Shown here piece by piece: positions 42,066 to 51,660 of a DNA stretch of 64,000 nucleotides. The stretch lies in NCBI GenBank assembly GCA_963696025.1, contig CAVOII010000004.1, positions 558,001-622,000 on the forward strand. Reading direction: 5' to 3'. The stretch comes from JABCYV01 sp963696025. GTDB lineage: Bacteria; Acidobacteriota; Terriglobia; Terriglobales; Acidobacteriaceae. The notes beneath the pieces were generated by a model, which was given only the letters and a program-made list of their open reading frames with translations, was not told where the DNA came from and searched no databases. How positions within the stretch are numbered: the stretch's first letter is position 1; each line of letters opens with the position of its first letter. The position numbers and the translations under genes are program-made.

Positions 42066-42782
42066 CTACTCTATCTTCTTCCACAGAACGTCCTCGTTAT
42101 TTCTGCGGTCGATCATAGCCTCGACTTTGCCATGATCCCCGCGCCGGAAAAGGAATCTACCTTCGATTCCCTTGCGGAAAAAGAGATCGGTTGACTCCGG
42201 TATCAGCAAAACTTTATCTCGGCCAGTGCGCTGTGAGTACAAGTCGTCTCCTTCGAGAGAGACTTTTTGGTCTACTCCTGGCGCCAGTTCATAAGTACCT
42301 ACGTAATCCGTGTAGGTCTTTTTATCGACTTTCCCAGGAGCGGGGTCCTCATAGTAGCGGAGCATCTGACCGGCAATGATCTGCCATTTTCCGTCACGAT
42401 ACGTCCAGGTATCCGTACCGTGATATCGAGCGGTCATGGCCTGACCGAAAATCGTTTCGGTTTCGTCGAGATCGTAAGTCAGAACTGCACTATCGCGCAG
42501 GATATGGCTCTTGGCATTCACAACCTTGATGCTGCCGGAGTACCCTTTTGGAAGGGGTGTCACATCATTGACGAGGGCGTTTTTGTCCATGCTTCTTCCC
42601 TTTTCATCAAAGTACGTGCTGTCGTCCGCGAAATACTTCTTCCACGGAGCCTGGTCGCCCGCGGCCACGCTGTCGAACATCTCCTGCGTATTTCGGATCA
42701 GTTCGTCCTGCGTGATCGGACTATGATTTTCCGATCTACACCCAGCCAGAGCGATCAGGCCGGCGACGGCAAAACACGTCAT
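42066..42782 (-). CDS. Lipoprotein with NTF2-like domain
   Basis: Lipoprotein signal MTCFAVAGLIALAGCRS with lipobox LAGC. The mature part has ELIRNTQEMFDSVAAGDQAP, WKKYFADDSTYFDEKGRSMD and a TDTWTYRDGKWQIIAGQMLR strand pair, the pattern of DUF4440/NTF2-like proteins, then a second beta-rich segment (YVGTYELAPGVDQKVSLEG). The open frame starts at 42833 with 17 more residues that would spoil the signal, so ATG 42782 is preferred. Function unknown. Confidence 0.75.
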   Translation of the reverse strand: MTCFAVAGLIALAGCRSENHSPITQDELIRNTQEMFDSVAAGDQAPWKKYFADDSTYFDEKGRSMDKNALVNDVTPLPKGYSGSIKVVNAKSHILRDSAVLTYDLDETETIFGQAMTARYHGTDTWTYRDGKWQIIAGQMLRYYEDPAPGKVDKKTYTDYVGTYELAPGVDQKVSLEGDDLYSQRTGRDKVLLIPESTDLFFRKGIEGRFLFRRGDHGKVEAMIDRRNNEDVLWKKIE

Positions 42783-42946
42783 GATCTTCACTCTACCCTC
42801 CGGGTTCTTTCTCCCGCGGATCAAGTCCTCCACAGGTCTAGGTCAGGGTGTTTTCAGCATCTTAATGCTCGCTACGGGTTGACGGTGCAGAACTATCGAC
42901 GTGCCAAAGAACGTTGCGCAAATTATGATGGTTGCAATTGCAATCC

Positions 42947-43771
42947 ATGACCACGCGACGACCCTCGATCGGTGTCTTCGACTCCGGCTTTGGCGGCTTG
43001 ACCGTCCTCAAGGAGTTGGTCGCGCTGATTCCTGACGCCGATTATCTATACTTTGGCGACACGGCTCGTCTGCCCTACGGCTCGAAGTCAGCCGAAACCG
43101 TTGCTAAGTACGCGGTCGAGGCCGCGCATTTTTTGGAACAGCAAGGCGCAAATTTCCTGGTGATAGCCTGTAACACCGCGACGGCTCTGGCCCTGGATAA
43201 AATCGCCCAGCAGGCGGCTGTTCCAGTTGTCGGCGTAGTAGAGCCGGGAGCAGAGAGCGCCGCTGGCTCCAGCAAGAACCGCAAAATTGTGGTAATAGGG
43301 ACGGAAGCCACAATCGCCAGCCATGCCTACATGAAGGCCCTGCAAGCCCGCGGACTGGAAGCCAACGAAAGGGCCTGTCCGTTACTTGTGCCGCTGGTGG
43401 AAGAAGGTTGGATTGAGCATCCGGTCACGGAACAAGTTGCACGCATTTATCTAGAGGAAGCTTTTGGCGACGGCTTCCAGTCAGCAGATGTGTTAGTTCT
43501 AGGCTGCACTCACTATCCGCTGCTTAAGCCTTTGCTGCGGCGCGTAGCACCAGCTCACATCGCCATTGTGGACTCGGCTGAAGCCACGGCCCAAGCGGTA
43601 TCAGAGCTGCTCAAACTCACGCCGCCGCAGACGTCTTCTGCAAGCGAACGCCGCCGGTTGCCTCGCCTAAAATTCTTTGCCACCGATTCTGTGGAGAAGT
43701 TTCGTCGCCTGGGGGCAAGCTTCCTGGGTTATGCGATCGAGGATGTCGAGCATGTGGACTTGAAGGAATAG
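42947..43771 (+). CDS. murI: Glutamate racemase
   Basis: Makes D-glutamate for peptidoglycan. SIGVFDSGFGGLTVLKEL opens the protein, LVIACNTATALALD and VLGCTHYPLLKPLL contain the two catalytic cysteines, and SKNRKIVVIGTEATIASHAY is typical. The open frame begins at 42932, but ATG 42947 (MTTRRPSIGVFDSG) gives the standard N-terminus. 274 aa is normal. Confidence 0.95.
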   Translation: MTTRRPSIGVFDSGFGGLTVLKELVALIPDADYLYFGDTARLPYGSKSAETVAKYAVEAAHFLEQQGANFLVIACNTATALALDKIAQQAAVPVVGVVEPGAESAAGSSKNRKIVVIGTEATIASHAYMKALQARGLEANERACPLLVPLVEEGWIEHPVTEQVARIYLEEAFGDGFQSADVLVLGCTHYPLLKPLLRRVAPAHIAIVDSAEATAQAVSELLKLTPPQTSSASERRRLPRLKFFATDSVEKFRRLGASFLGYAIEDVEHVDLKE

Positions 43772-43783
43772 GACTTGGATCAT

Positions 43784-43824
43784 TTCCCAGAAAAGCAAAA
43801 GCGGCCGCGAAGTTGGCGGCTGCT
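43784..43824 (-). terminator. Terminator of the tonB-like gene
   Basis: On the minus strand AGCAGCCGC and GCGGCCGCT form a 9-bp stem (one mismatch) with a 7-base loop, then TTTGCTTTT. It lies between the convergent murI and tonB-like genes. Confidence 0.5.
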
Positions 43825-43845
43825 CCTAATCACGCCCGAACGGTT

Positions 43846-44844
43846 TCAGTACAACCGGAATTCAACTTCAACACTGATAGCCACCGCCACTGGTTTACCG
43901 TCTTTCAAGGCGGGTTCAAACTTCCAGGTTTTAACCGCTTCGATCGCCTTCTCATCCAGACCCAAACCGAGGCTGCGGGCCACGCGCAGGTCCCGCGGGC
44001 GTCCGTCGGCGCCGACAATAACGTACAGCACGCAGGTTCCCTGATATTTCGCTTTACGAGCCTCTTCGGAATACTCAGGCTCTGGGGCGTACAACTCTTT
44101 GGGAGCTGAAACTCCACCGCCGACTCGGAACACACCGCCACCAATACCACCACCGCGGCCAGGGCCCACGCCGGGTCCCTCGCCGGAACCTACGCCGCCG
44201 CCTGACCCCGAGCCAATGCCTCCGCCTGAACCGGTTCCGTTCGAGGGTGGCCCAGAGGGCAAATGGGACATCGGGTCGCCAAGGTTGGGCAAATTATTCG
44301 CCGCCAGCTTGATCTGAGGTGGTACCACGACAGTAGGCTCAACTGCGAGCTTCGGATTATCGTTCCGCACTACCATTGCGGGAGGCGTGATCTGCTCCAT
44401 TGACAACTTGGGCAATTTGCCCTTGGGCGCCTGGAATTTGTCGCGGTCGCCGCCGCCCCCGCCGCCACCGGCCTGGGTCTTCGAAGGCGGGAGCGCAGGT
44501 ATATCGTCGGGTGCAATCAACGTGACCGTATTAGGGGGCTTAGTAACCTGCTCCACGACCCGCCGACCCAGGATCGTTCCACCGATAACCGCGACGACCA
44601 CCAACACGTGGACTACGGTCGAACCCAGAGCACCATTCTTCTTGTAATTGTAGAAACCCCAGATATCCTTTACTGGAATTGGCTTGGAGGTCAGAACCAG
44701 GGGTGGTTGCTTTTTAGGGAAGAAGAAGTCATTGAGGTTCTGAAACAGCGACTTCCAAAGCGACTCCTCCAGAGTATCGTTGGGCAGGAGGAGATTCAGC
44801 TCTGGCTCCACGTCAGGGCGCGGTTTGATATCCAGTGTTGCCAT
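43846..44844 (-). CDS. TonB-like energy transducer
   Basis: 332 aa. A short cytoplasmic part, one membrane helix (STVVHVLVVVAVIGGTIL, about 75-92), a long proline/glycine-rich periplasmic linker with an extreme Gly/Ser stretch (about 200-245) and a C-terminal TonB domain: PEPEYSEEARKAKYQGTCVL, VIVGADGRPRDLRVARSLG and AIEAVKTWKFEPALKDGKPV. It transmits proton-motive force to outer-membrane transporters. No ExbB/ExbD gene is adjacent. It could serve iron uptake in view of the nearby FTR1 operon, but this is only context. Confidence 0.87.
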   Translation of the reverse strand: MATLDIKPRPDVEPELNLLLPNDTLEESLWKSLFQNLNDFFFPKKQPPLVLTSKPIPVKDIWGFYNYKKNGALGSTVVHVLVVVAVIGGTILGRRVVEQVTKPPNTVTLIAPDDIPALPPSKTQAGGGGGGGDRDKFQAPKGKLPKLSMEQITPPAMVVRNDNPKLAVEPTVVVPPQIKLAANNLPNLGDPMSHLPSGPPSNGTGSGGGIGSGSGGGVGSGEGPGVGPGRGGGIGGGVFRVGGGVSAPKELYAPEPEYSEEARKAKYQGTCVLYVIVGADGRPRDLRVARSLGLGLDEKAIEAVKTWKFEPALKDGKPVAVAISVEVEFRLY

Positions 44845-45126
44845 AGGTAGAACTTGATCTAGCTGCCGATAGGAGTGGGTCCCAGTACCCCACGCCTACT
44901 ACTTGATGAGCACATCTCGGGCCAAGTTGCACTGCCGGAGCGAATCCTGTCCGGGCTCCCCGTCGATGACGCCAAGGGATTCACTCTAGCTCTCCCGCCG
45001 TTAGATGCCGGCAGGGGCAAAAGGTCTTCCCTTTACGGAAAATTGTACACGCTTTTTACGTCTGTGAAACAGTGCTTTTCCAAACCCCTGCCGTCCGACA
45101 CTTTCGTGCCTTCGACGACCGGCCAA

Positions 45127-45155
45127 TGGACGTTCGTTTCTCGGCTCCCTATAAT
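45127..45155 (+). promoter_or_regulatory. Promoter of ileS
   Basis: TGGACG and TATAAT with a 17-bp spacer. It lies inside the over-long open frame of ileS, which supports the downstream GTG start. Confidence 0.55.
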
Positions 45156-45189
45156 GAAAAAAATCAATCATTTGGGAGAAATCAACCGA

Positions 45190-48012
45190 GTGCCGCTGGA
45201 TTTGAAGTCCACCATCAATCTGCCGAAGACCGACTTTCCCATGAAGGCCAATCTGCCTCAGAATGAGCCCAAGGCTCTGGCCCGCTGGGAGCAGATGCGG
45301 ATCTACGAGCTAATCCGCCAGGCGCGGCACGGTGCTCCCAGCTACATCTTGCACGACGGTCCTCCCTACACCAGCGGGCCCATCCACTTGGGCACAGCCC
45401 TGAATAAATGTCTAAAGGATTTCGTAGTCAAGTCCAAAACCATGGCGGGATTTGACGCCCCATACGTCCCAGGATGGGACTGCCACGGCCTGCCGATCGA
45501 GATCAAGGTCGACCAGCAGCTGGGTGGAAAAAAGTTGCAGATGAAACCCCTGGACGTCCGCCGGGAATGCCGCAAGTTCGCCCAGAAGTTTCTGGATCTA
45601 CAGCGCGAGCAGTTCAAGCGTATCGGGGTCTTCGGCCGCTTTGAACGGCCCTATGCCACGATGACTCCGCATTATGAGTCGGTGGTGCTCAAGACTTTCT
45701 TCAGCTTCTATGAGAACAACTTTGTATACAAGGGCCTGCGCGCAGTTTACTGGTGTATGTACGACGAGACCGCGCTCGCTGAGGCCGAAGTCGAATACGA
45801 AAATCACACTAGTCCGACGGTTTGGGTTAAGTTTCGCTTGCTCGACGATCCTGCAAAGATCGACCCGGCGCTCGCCGGCAAGAAAGTATCAACCATCATC
45901 TGGACCACTACGCCCTGGACGCTCCCTGCTTCCATGGCCGTGGCCTTCCATCCTTCCGAGGACTACGTTGCTATCGAATCGGACGGTGAAGTTTACTTGG
46001 TTGCCGCAAAGCTGGCTGCGGACGTGGCCGCAAAATCCGGATTCAAGAACGCGCACGACCTGGCTCGCTTTTCCGGTCGCAAAATGGAGCGTCTGAATTT
46101 TCAACATCCATTTCTTGATCGCAAGATTCTTGGCGTACTGGCTGACTACGTCACCATGGACACCGGCACCGGCGTCGTCCACACGGCGCCATCGCACGGT
46201 GCTGAAGACTTCGCTACGGGCGTGAAGTATGGCCTCGATGCCACCAGCAATGTGGACGAGAAGGGCATCCTCCGCAACGGCCTTCCCGAATACAACGGCC
46301 TGAGAGTTTGGGACGCGAACGCGCCCATCATTGAACTGCTTAAAAAACGTGGCGCTCTGTTGCATTCGGAAACGCTGGAGCACTCCTATCCGCACTGCTG
46401 GCGCTGCCACAATCCCATTATTTTCCGCGCCACCGAGCAGTGGTTTATCTCGATGGAAGCAGCCATGCCGGGCGGAGGAACGCTCCGCAGGCGGACCCTG
46501 GAAGACATCGAGAAAGTGGAATGGGATCCGGCCTGGGGCAAAGAGCGTATGCATAACATGATCGCCACCCGTCCCGATTGGTGCATCTCGCGGCAACGCA
46601 TCTGGGGGGTTCCCATTGCCGTTTTTCTTTGCAAGAGCTGCGGCAAGCCACTCAATGATCCTGCAATCAATCGTACAGTGGTTGAGCTTTTCGCGCGCTC
46701 GGGTGCGGATGCATGGTACACGCCCGAAGCCGATGACATTCTCGCCGCGGGAACCAAGTGTCCGCAGTGTGCAAGAACAGGGTTCAAGCGAGAGACGGAT
46801 ATTTTCGACGTCTGGCTGGAGTCGGGCGCAAGTTACCTCGCTCTACGGGCTGAGGAACCGGAGTATCCATGGCCGTCAGATCTTTATTTGGAGGGTGGCG
46901 ACCAGTATCGCGGCTGGTTTCAATCTTCCCTGCTCTGCGGCATGGGCACGCAGGGCAGTCCGCCTTATCACGAGGTTGTTACGCCCGGCTGGACGCTCGA
47001 TGAAAAAGGGCAAGCCATGTCCAAGTCTCGCGGCAACGACGTGGATCCCGTCGACATTGCGAACCGATTGGGCGGCGAAATCGTGCGCTTGTGGGCCGCG
47101 TCCGTGGATTTTCGCGAGGACGTCGTCGGCTCCGAGCAATTGATGCAACGGGTAGCGGAGAATTACCGCACTATTCGTAATAATTTGTTTCGCTATGTGC
47201 TTGGCAACCTGTATGACTTCGAGCCAGCACGCGATGCTCTGCCGTGGGAGAAGTTGGAAGCGCTCGATAAATACATGCTTCGCCAGACTGCGGCGATGGC
47301 CGCGGAGGTGCGCGAATACTATGAAGAATTCACTTTCCACAAGATCTATCACACCGTGAGTGATTTCTGCGTGGTGGATCTGAGCGCGTTTTACTTCGAC
47401 ATAATCAAAGATCGCCTTTATACCTACGCCCCCAATTCCGTGGGACGACGTGCGGCGCAGACAGCTCTGTGGCGCATTGGCGAGGTGCTGGTTCGTTTAC
47501 TGGCTCCGATCATGAGTTTTACCTGCGATGAAGTTTGGCGCTACCTTCCAGTCATTGCAAATAGACCCGCGAGCGTGCATCTAGCGTTATTTCCAGCAGC
47601 CGAAGAGACGCTCTCTGGGGCCGGCATGACCGACGATCCTAGGCAGCGCGAGGATTGGACCACGCTGCGGGCCGTCCGCAAAGAAGTAATGAAGGCGTTG
47701 GAAGAAGCTCGCAACGCTAAGCTGATCGGCAAGGGTCTGGAGGCGAAAGTTGAGGTATCGGCGACCGATCCGGTTTATAGCGTGCTGAAAAAGTATGAAG
47801 ATCAGCTCCGCTATGTTTTCATCGTCTCCGCTGTCACACTGCAGCAAAGCGCGTCAGGAAACGGCACAGGTGGAGTGAGTGTCCAAGTGAAGAAGGCCGA
47901 TGGCCAGAAATGCGACCGTTGCTGGAACTATTCCACGCATGTGGGCGAAGACCGGAACTATCCGACGGTCTGCGAACGCTGCAGCGCGGTGCTCAAGGAA
48001 ATCGGAGGCTAG
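45190..48012 (+). CDS. ileS: Isoleucyl-tRNA synthetase
   Basis: Class Ia synthetase. HIGH-type motif in YTSGPIHLGTALNKCLKDFV, WDCHGLPIEIKV, the editing domain around TTPWTLPASMAVAFH and TGTGVVHTAPSHGAEDF, KMSKS-type GQAMSKSRGNDVDP, and a C-terminal zinc site CDRCWNY...CERC. The frame is open from 44875, but the first 105 codons are not family-like. GTG 45190 gives the usual beginning VPLDLKSTINLPKTDFPMKA, has GGGAGA about 10 bases upstream, and lies 34 bp after a promoter. ATG 45154 is an alternative. Length then is about 940 aa, normal. The lspA GTG starts 2 bp past its stop. Confidence 0.94.
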   Translation: MPLDLKSTINLPKTDFPMKANLPQNEPKALARWEQMRIYELIRQARHGAPSYILHDGPPYTSGPIHLGTALNKCLKDFVVKSKTMAGFDAPYVPGWDCHGLPIEIKVDQQLGGKKLQMKPLDVRRECRKFAQKFLDLQREQFKRIGVFGRFERPYATMTPHYESVVLKTFFSFYENNFVYKGLRAVYWCMYDETALAEAEVEYENHTSPTVWVKFRLLDDPAKIDPALAGKKVSTIIWTTTPWTLPASMAVAFHPSEDYVAIESDGEVYLVAAKLAADVAAKSGFKNAHDLARFSGRKMERLNFQHPFLDRKILGVLADYVTMDTGTGVVHTAPSHGAEDFATGVKYGLDATSNVDEKGILRNGLPEYNGLRVWDANAPIIELLKKRGALLHSETLEHSYPHCWRCHNPIIFRATEQWFISMEAAMPGGGTLRRRTLEDIEKVEWDPAWGKERMHNMIATRPDWCISRQRIWGVPIAVFLCKSCGKPLNDPAINRTVVELFARSGADAWYTPEADDILAAGTKCPQCARTGFKRETDIFDVWLESGASYLALRAEEPEYPWPSDLYLEGGDQYRGWFQSSLLCGMGTQGSPPYHEVVTPGWTLDEKGQAMSKSRGNDVDPVDIANRLGGEIVRLWAASVDFREDVVGSEQLMQRVAENYRTIRNNLFRYVLGNLYDFEPARDALPWEKLEALDKYMLRQTAAMAAEVREYYEEFTFHKIYHTVSDFCVVDLSAFYFDIIKDRLYTYAPNSVGRRAAQTALWRIGEVLVRLLAPIMSFTCDEVWRYLPVIANRPASVHLALFPAAEETLSGAGMTDDPRQREDWTTLRAVRKEVMKALEEARNAKLIGKGLEAKVEVSATDPVYSVLKKYEDQLRYVFIVSAVTLQQSASGNGTGGVSVQVKKADGQKCDRCWNYSTHVGEDRNYPTVCERCSAVLKEIGG

Positions 48013-48013
48013 C

Positions 48014-48541
48014 GTGCAGGATTCAGCAGTCGCAATGACCGACCATCACGCTATGCGCCGATTCCACCTTCTAATCGCTTTATTAGTCGTTTGCCTCGAC
48101 CGGGCAGCGAAGTGGGCGATCGCCAGGAGTATTCCGCTGCACGACTCGCGGCAGATCATTCCCGGCGTGTTCCGCCTCACTCACGTAGAGAACCGCGGCG
48201 CCGCATTCGGATTGTTCGCCGATTCGCCCTCGGAATGGAAGATTGCTTTACTGGTTCTGTTCTCGATCGTGGCCCTGGTCATCGTCACCGCTCTGCTATG
48301 GCGAAACAGTCACTCCATGAATACAACGGGAGTAGGCCTGGCGCTCATCCTCGGCGGCGCGCTGGGCAATTTATGGGACCGCCTGGTCAGCGGCCGCGTG
48401 GTGGACTTCTTCGTCTTTTACATCGGCCAATATCAATGGCCCGCTTTTAACGTGGCCGACAGTGCGATTGTGATTGGTGCGGGCTTGCTGGTGATCGAAA
48501 TCCTCTTCGCCAAGTCTCCGGCTCAGGAAAAGTCCGCCTAA
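48014..48541 (+). CDS. lspA: Lipoprotein signal peptidase (signal peptidase II)
   Basis: Integral membrane aspartic protease that cleaves prolipoproteins. RLTHVENRGAAFGLF, LGNLWDRLVSGRVVDFF and FNVADSAIVIGAGLL carry the conserved Asn and the two catalytic Asp residues; four membrane helices. GTG 48014 is preceded by GGAGG inside the end of ileS. ATG 48035 or 48053 would also keep all helices. The open frame up to 47900 overlaps ileS and is spurious. ileS-lspA is a common operon order. Confidence 0.92.
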   Translation: MQDSAVAMTDHHAMRRFHLLIALLVVCLDRAAKWAIARSIPLHDSRQIIPGVFRLTHVENRGAAFGLFADSPSEWKIALLVLFSIVALVIVTALLWRNSHSMNTTGVGLALILGGALGNLWDRLVSGRVVDFFVFYIGQYQWPAFNVADSAIVIGAGLLVIEILFAKSPAQEKSA

Positions 48542-48628
48542 ACCGCGAGACACAACGTAACAGCGCAAAAGGCCTCCTCAATTCCTTGCGGAGCTTCGGT
48601 TCCTTGAGGTGACACCGGAAGCCCGAGT

Positions 48629-48659
48629 TGACTTGCCTCCCATCAGCGGGTGTATAACT
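48629..48659 (+). promoter_or_regulatory. Possible promoter of glutamate dehydrogenase gene
   Basis: TTGACT, 19-bp spacer (longer than ideal), TATAAC. It lies 141 bp upstream of the start codon. Confidence 0.4.
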
Positions 48660-48800
48660 GCCCACGCCCGCGCCTGGATTGGTGGTGCTGGATGTACAAT
48701 TGCTTTCCTCCGCCCCTCGTTTGGCCGCCTACGGTGGCTGGACCCGATCCCGACGTTAACGCGGCCCTGATTACGGTCTCAGATTGAAGGAGCGCTCCTC

Positions 48801-50084
48801 ATGTCAACCGCCCGAGTGCCTATTCCCATAAAACCCGAAGAAGATCTGAATTCATTCCGCATCGCCATGCGCCAGTTCGATATTGCGGCCGAAACGTGTG
48901 GCCTCGAACCCGGACTGCGTGAAGTTTTGCGCCGTCCCCGGAGAGCACTTTCCCTATCGCTTCCGGTGAAGATGGACGATGGCAGCGTGCGTGTTTTCGA
49001 CGGTTACCGCGTGCAGCACTCCAGCGCGCGCGGGCCATGCAAGGGCGGCATCCGATACCATCCCGATGTCAGCTTCGACGAAGTCAAGGCGCTGGCTGCC
49101 TGGATGACTTGGAAGTGTGCCATCGTGAATCTCCCCTTCGGTGGCGCCAAAGGTGGCATCGTTTGCGATCCGCGAAAGCTTTCGAAGGATGAACTCGAGC
49201 GTCTAACCCGCCGCTATGCTTACGAGATCTCGCCCATCATCGGTCCGGATAAAGACATCCCCGCGCCCGACGTTTACACTGATTCCCAAATCATGGCCTG
49301 GATCATGGACACGTATAGCATGACCCATGGCAGCAGCGCACCCGGTGTGGTTACGGGCAAACCGCTGTTCCTCGGCGGATCATTCGGACGCAACGAGGCT
49401 ACGGCCCGCGGTTGTTTGTTTGTGATTCGTTCCGCCTGCGAGGTCACCGGCATCAAGCTGAATCGGGCAACCGTAGCCATTCAAGGTTTCGGCAATGCCG
49501 GAAGCATCGCTGCCGAACTCCTCGCCAATGCGGGCGCGACGATTATCGCGGTCAGCGATTCTCGCGGTGGCATCCTGAATCGCACCGGACTGAACGTACC
49601 CGAACTCCTGGCGTACAAGAAAAAGAACGGCTCGGTGGCCGGATTCCCGAACACCGATCCTATTTCCGGCGAAGCTGTTCTCGAACTTCAGTGTGACATT
49701 CTGATTCCCGCGGCTTTGGAAAATCAGATCACCCTCGAAAACGTTGAGCACATCCAAGCTCGCATCATTGCCGAGGCTGCGAACGGTCCCACCACCCCCG
49801 ACGCTGATGTGGTGCTGCATAAGCGCGGCGTGATGGTCATCCCCGACATCCTCGCCAATGCCGGCGGTGTGACTGTATCCTATTTCGAATGGGTGCAGGA
49901 CTTGCAGGAGTTGTTTTGGGACGAAGATGATGTGAACCGCCGTCTGGAGCGTGTGATGGTTAAGGCTTTTACCGACGTGCACACAAGCGCGAAGAAGTAC
50001 AAGGTGGAGATGCGCACTGGAGCTTACATCGTTGGCATTGAGCGTGTGGCCAACGCGATGCGGACGCGTGGCATTTGGCCATGA
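48801..50084 (+). CDS. gdhA: Glutamate dehydrogenase (Glu/Leu/Phe/Val family)
   Basis: Interconverts glutamate and 2-oxoglutarate plus ammonia. GPCKGGIRYHPDVSFDEVKA has the substrate-binding and catalytic lysine region, NLPFGGAKGGIVCDPRKLS the second signature, and VAIQGFGNAGSIAAELLANA the nucleotide-binding glycine loop. 427 aa fits hexameric GDH-I. AAGGAG lies 8 bases before the ATG. Cofactor choice (NAD or NADP) is not obvious from sequence. Confidence 0.93.
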   Translation: MSTARVPIPIKPEEDLNSFRIAMRQFDIAAETCGLEPGLREVLRRPRRALSLSLPVKMDDGSVRVFDGYRVQHSSARGPCKGGIRYHPDVSFDEVKALAAWMTWKCAIVNLPFGGAKGGIVCDPRKLSKDELERLTRRYAYEISPIIGPDKDIPAPDVYTDSQIMAWIMDTYSMTHGSSAPGVVTGKPLFLGGSFGRNEATARGCLFVIRSACEVTGIKLNRATVAIQGFGNAGSIAAELLANAGATIIAVSDSRGGILNRTGLNVPELLAYKKKNGSVAGFPNTDPISGEAVLELQCDILIPAALENQITLENVEHIQARIIAEAANGPTTPDADVVLHKRGVMVIPDILANAGGVTVSYFEWVQDLQELFWDEDDVNRRLERVMVKAFTDVHTSAKKYKVEMRTGAYIVGIERVANAMRTRGIWP

Positions 50085-50181
50085 GAAAGAAAACGGAGGA
50101 CGCTGAGGACCCGTGGGTAGCACCGAACAGCCGCATCAGCCCGCGTGCAACCTCGCCTCCTCCGTGACTTCATCTTGAAAG

Positions 50182-50676
50182 CTAAGCTGTCTTCTTCTCT
50201 GGATGCTGCTTCGCCATCTGCGCGTAGAAGTCCTTGGCCGCTTTCTCGATCTCCTGCTCCGATAGATCTCGCGTCCGTGTGCTCATGCCCCAGGTATGCC
50301 CATAGGGATCCGTTAACGAACCAAATCGATCTCCCCAGAACATATCGCTTACCGGCATGGTTGGCTTGCCGCCCGCGTCGACGGCCCGCTGGAAGGCTTT
50401 GTCAACGTCTTCCACATACAAGTAGAGGCTAGCACCGGCTCCTCCCAGAGTTTGCGGGGATTTGGTGCCCATCTCCGGGCTTTCGTCGGTGAGGAAAATA
50501 ATGGAATCGCCGATTCTCAGCTCGGCGTGGCCGATCTTGCCGTTGGGAGTCGCCATCCTCATGAGTTCCTCGGCGCCCAGCGCCTTCTTGTAAAACTCAA
50601 TCGCTTGTGCCGCATTTCGAACCACCAAAGACGGAGTAACCGTGTGGAATCCCTTGGGAATTGGTTTTGCAGCCAT
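50182..50676 (-). CDS. VOC family protein (glyoxalase/PhnB-like)
   Basis: 164 aa of the vicinal-oxygen-chelate fold. VTPSLVVRNAAQAIEFYKKA and GHAELRIGDSIIFLTDESPE open it, and DRFGSLTDPYGHTWGMSTRT closes it, close to PhnB-type/YaeR-like proteins. The ATG at 50676 follows AAAGGAGAG 7 bases upstream; a longer start at 50703 is unlikely. Substrate unknown. Confidence 0.86.
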   Translation of the reverse strand: MAAKPIPKGFHTVTPSLVVRNAAQAIEFYKKALGAEELMRMATPNGKIGHAELRIGDSIIFLTDESPEMGTKSPQTLGGAGASLYLYVEDVDKAFQRAVDAGGKPTMPVSDMFWGDRFGSLTDPYGHTWGMSTRTRDLSEQEIEKAAKDFYAQMAKQHPEKKTA

Positions 50677-50822
50677 GTTATCTCTCCTTTTTAGTTTGGC
50701 CATTGGCCCGGAATAGAAGTGGCAAAAGTGCAGAACAACATTCTACGCTCCAGGGGTCGGGAGAAAAGGTTAAAAGTTGTAAAAAAGGGGTGGGGATTTT
50801 CCTGGCAGTTTCTGTTACAAGG

Positions 50823-50857
50823 CCCCATGTCTCGTAAGAGGGGCGCGAGACATGGGG
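50823..50857. repeat. Perfect 12-bp inverted repeat
   Basis: CCCCATGTCTCG and CGAGACATGGGG with an 11-bp loop. No T-run on either side, so not a standard terminator. A similar GCATGGGGTACCCG half-site occurs near 11607; this may be a dispersed palindromic repeat. Confidence 0.55.
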
Positions 50858-50875
50858 TATCCGGCCAGGCTGTAT

Positions 50876-51289
50876 TTATTTCATGTGGATCATTTTAGCG
50901 TCTTGGTCGAGCGTGCCGTTCACGCGGACCTGTTTCCCTTCGAACTTCTTTACTAGATCCTGGTGGTCGATATCGTACGAGGTGCCACCAGCATCTTGTA
51001 AAACGTACTTGTCACCCGACTTCACGATCGTACCCACGAAAGTCTGGCCTTCCGACTGCTGCGACTGGGCCTGCGAATCAGGCTTCTGTTTTTCTGATTG
51101 ACTCGGCGCCTTCCCCTGTTGCGGTGCCTGTTCTTGTTGTGAGGGCTGCTGGGCATCAGGCTGGCTCGGAGACTGCTGGTCCGACGGGGGCGTCGCTTGC
51201 TGTGCATTGAGCAGAGCAGCGGAACAGACCAAGCCTAAGAGCAGAGTCAGGGTGATGAGTAAGCACGAAGAGTGAATGCGTTTGTTCAT
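50876..51289 (-). CDS. Exported Gln/Pro-rich protein with DUF5818-like domain
   Basis: 137 aa: signal peptide (LLITLTLLLGLVCSAALLNA), a low-complexity linker of Gln, Ser and Pro (about 31-80), then a small beta domain GQTFVGTIVKSGDKYVLQDA, KKFEGKQVRVNGTLDQD, which fits the DUF5818 type common in Acidobacteria (from memory). Likely periplasmic; function unknown. A hairpin repeat lies just downstream. Confidence 0.75.
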   Translation of the reverse strand: MNKRIHSSCLLITLTLLLGLVCSAALLNAQQATPPSDQQSPSQPDAQQPSQQEQAPQQGKAPSQSEKQKPDSQAQSQQSEGQTFVGTIVKSGDKYVLQDAGGTSYDIDHQDLVKKFEGKQVRVNGTLDQDAKMIHMK

Positions 51290-51660
51290 GAGTTCCTCCT
51301 AGGAGATTTTGCGCTTCTGCGATTTTGAGCAAACGCCCTGCCAAATTTATGCTTTCCGAGATCTATTTTCGAGGACGAACCCGCCGCATTCTATCTGCAC
51401 GTCTTATCTTGTGCATGTCAACTCGCGTGAGGACAATCTGACACCGCATCTCCGGAATCCTTTCCAGAAACTACAGGGAACGCTGTAGGGAGCATTGGTA
51501 ATGCTCCAGGTTTTCAGAAAGGCAGATGAGCAAAATGTGCTCGACGGAGCGAGAGTGCGCTTACAGGGTCTCGGTTCACAGGTGCTTTCCCTTTCCACCT
51601 CGTTGGCGGTATAGTCTTTGACCGCGCTTCATCTTTTTTGACCGAACCAGGGAGGGACGG
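51290..51660. other. Intergenic region upstream of glpX
   Basis: Divergent promoter space between two genes. No gene, RNA or clear promoter pair recognised; GGGAGGGA at 51650-51657 is the glpX ribosome-binding site. Confidence 0.4.

Noticed and set aside
51404..51598. 64-codon minus-strand frame upstream of glpX
   Set aside because: Composition is Ser/Cys/Arg-rich without protein-like pattern and no ribosome-binding site.
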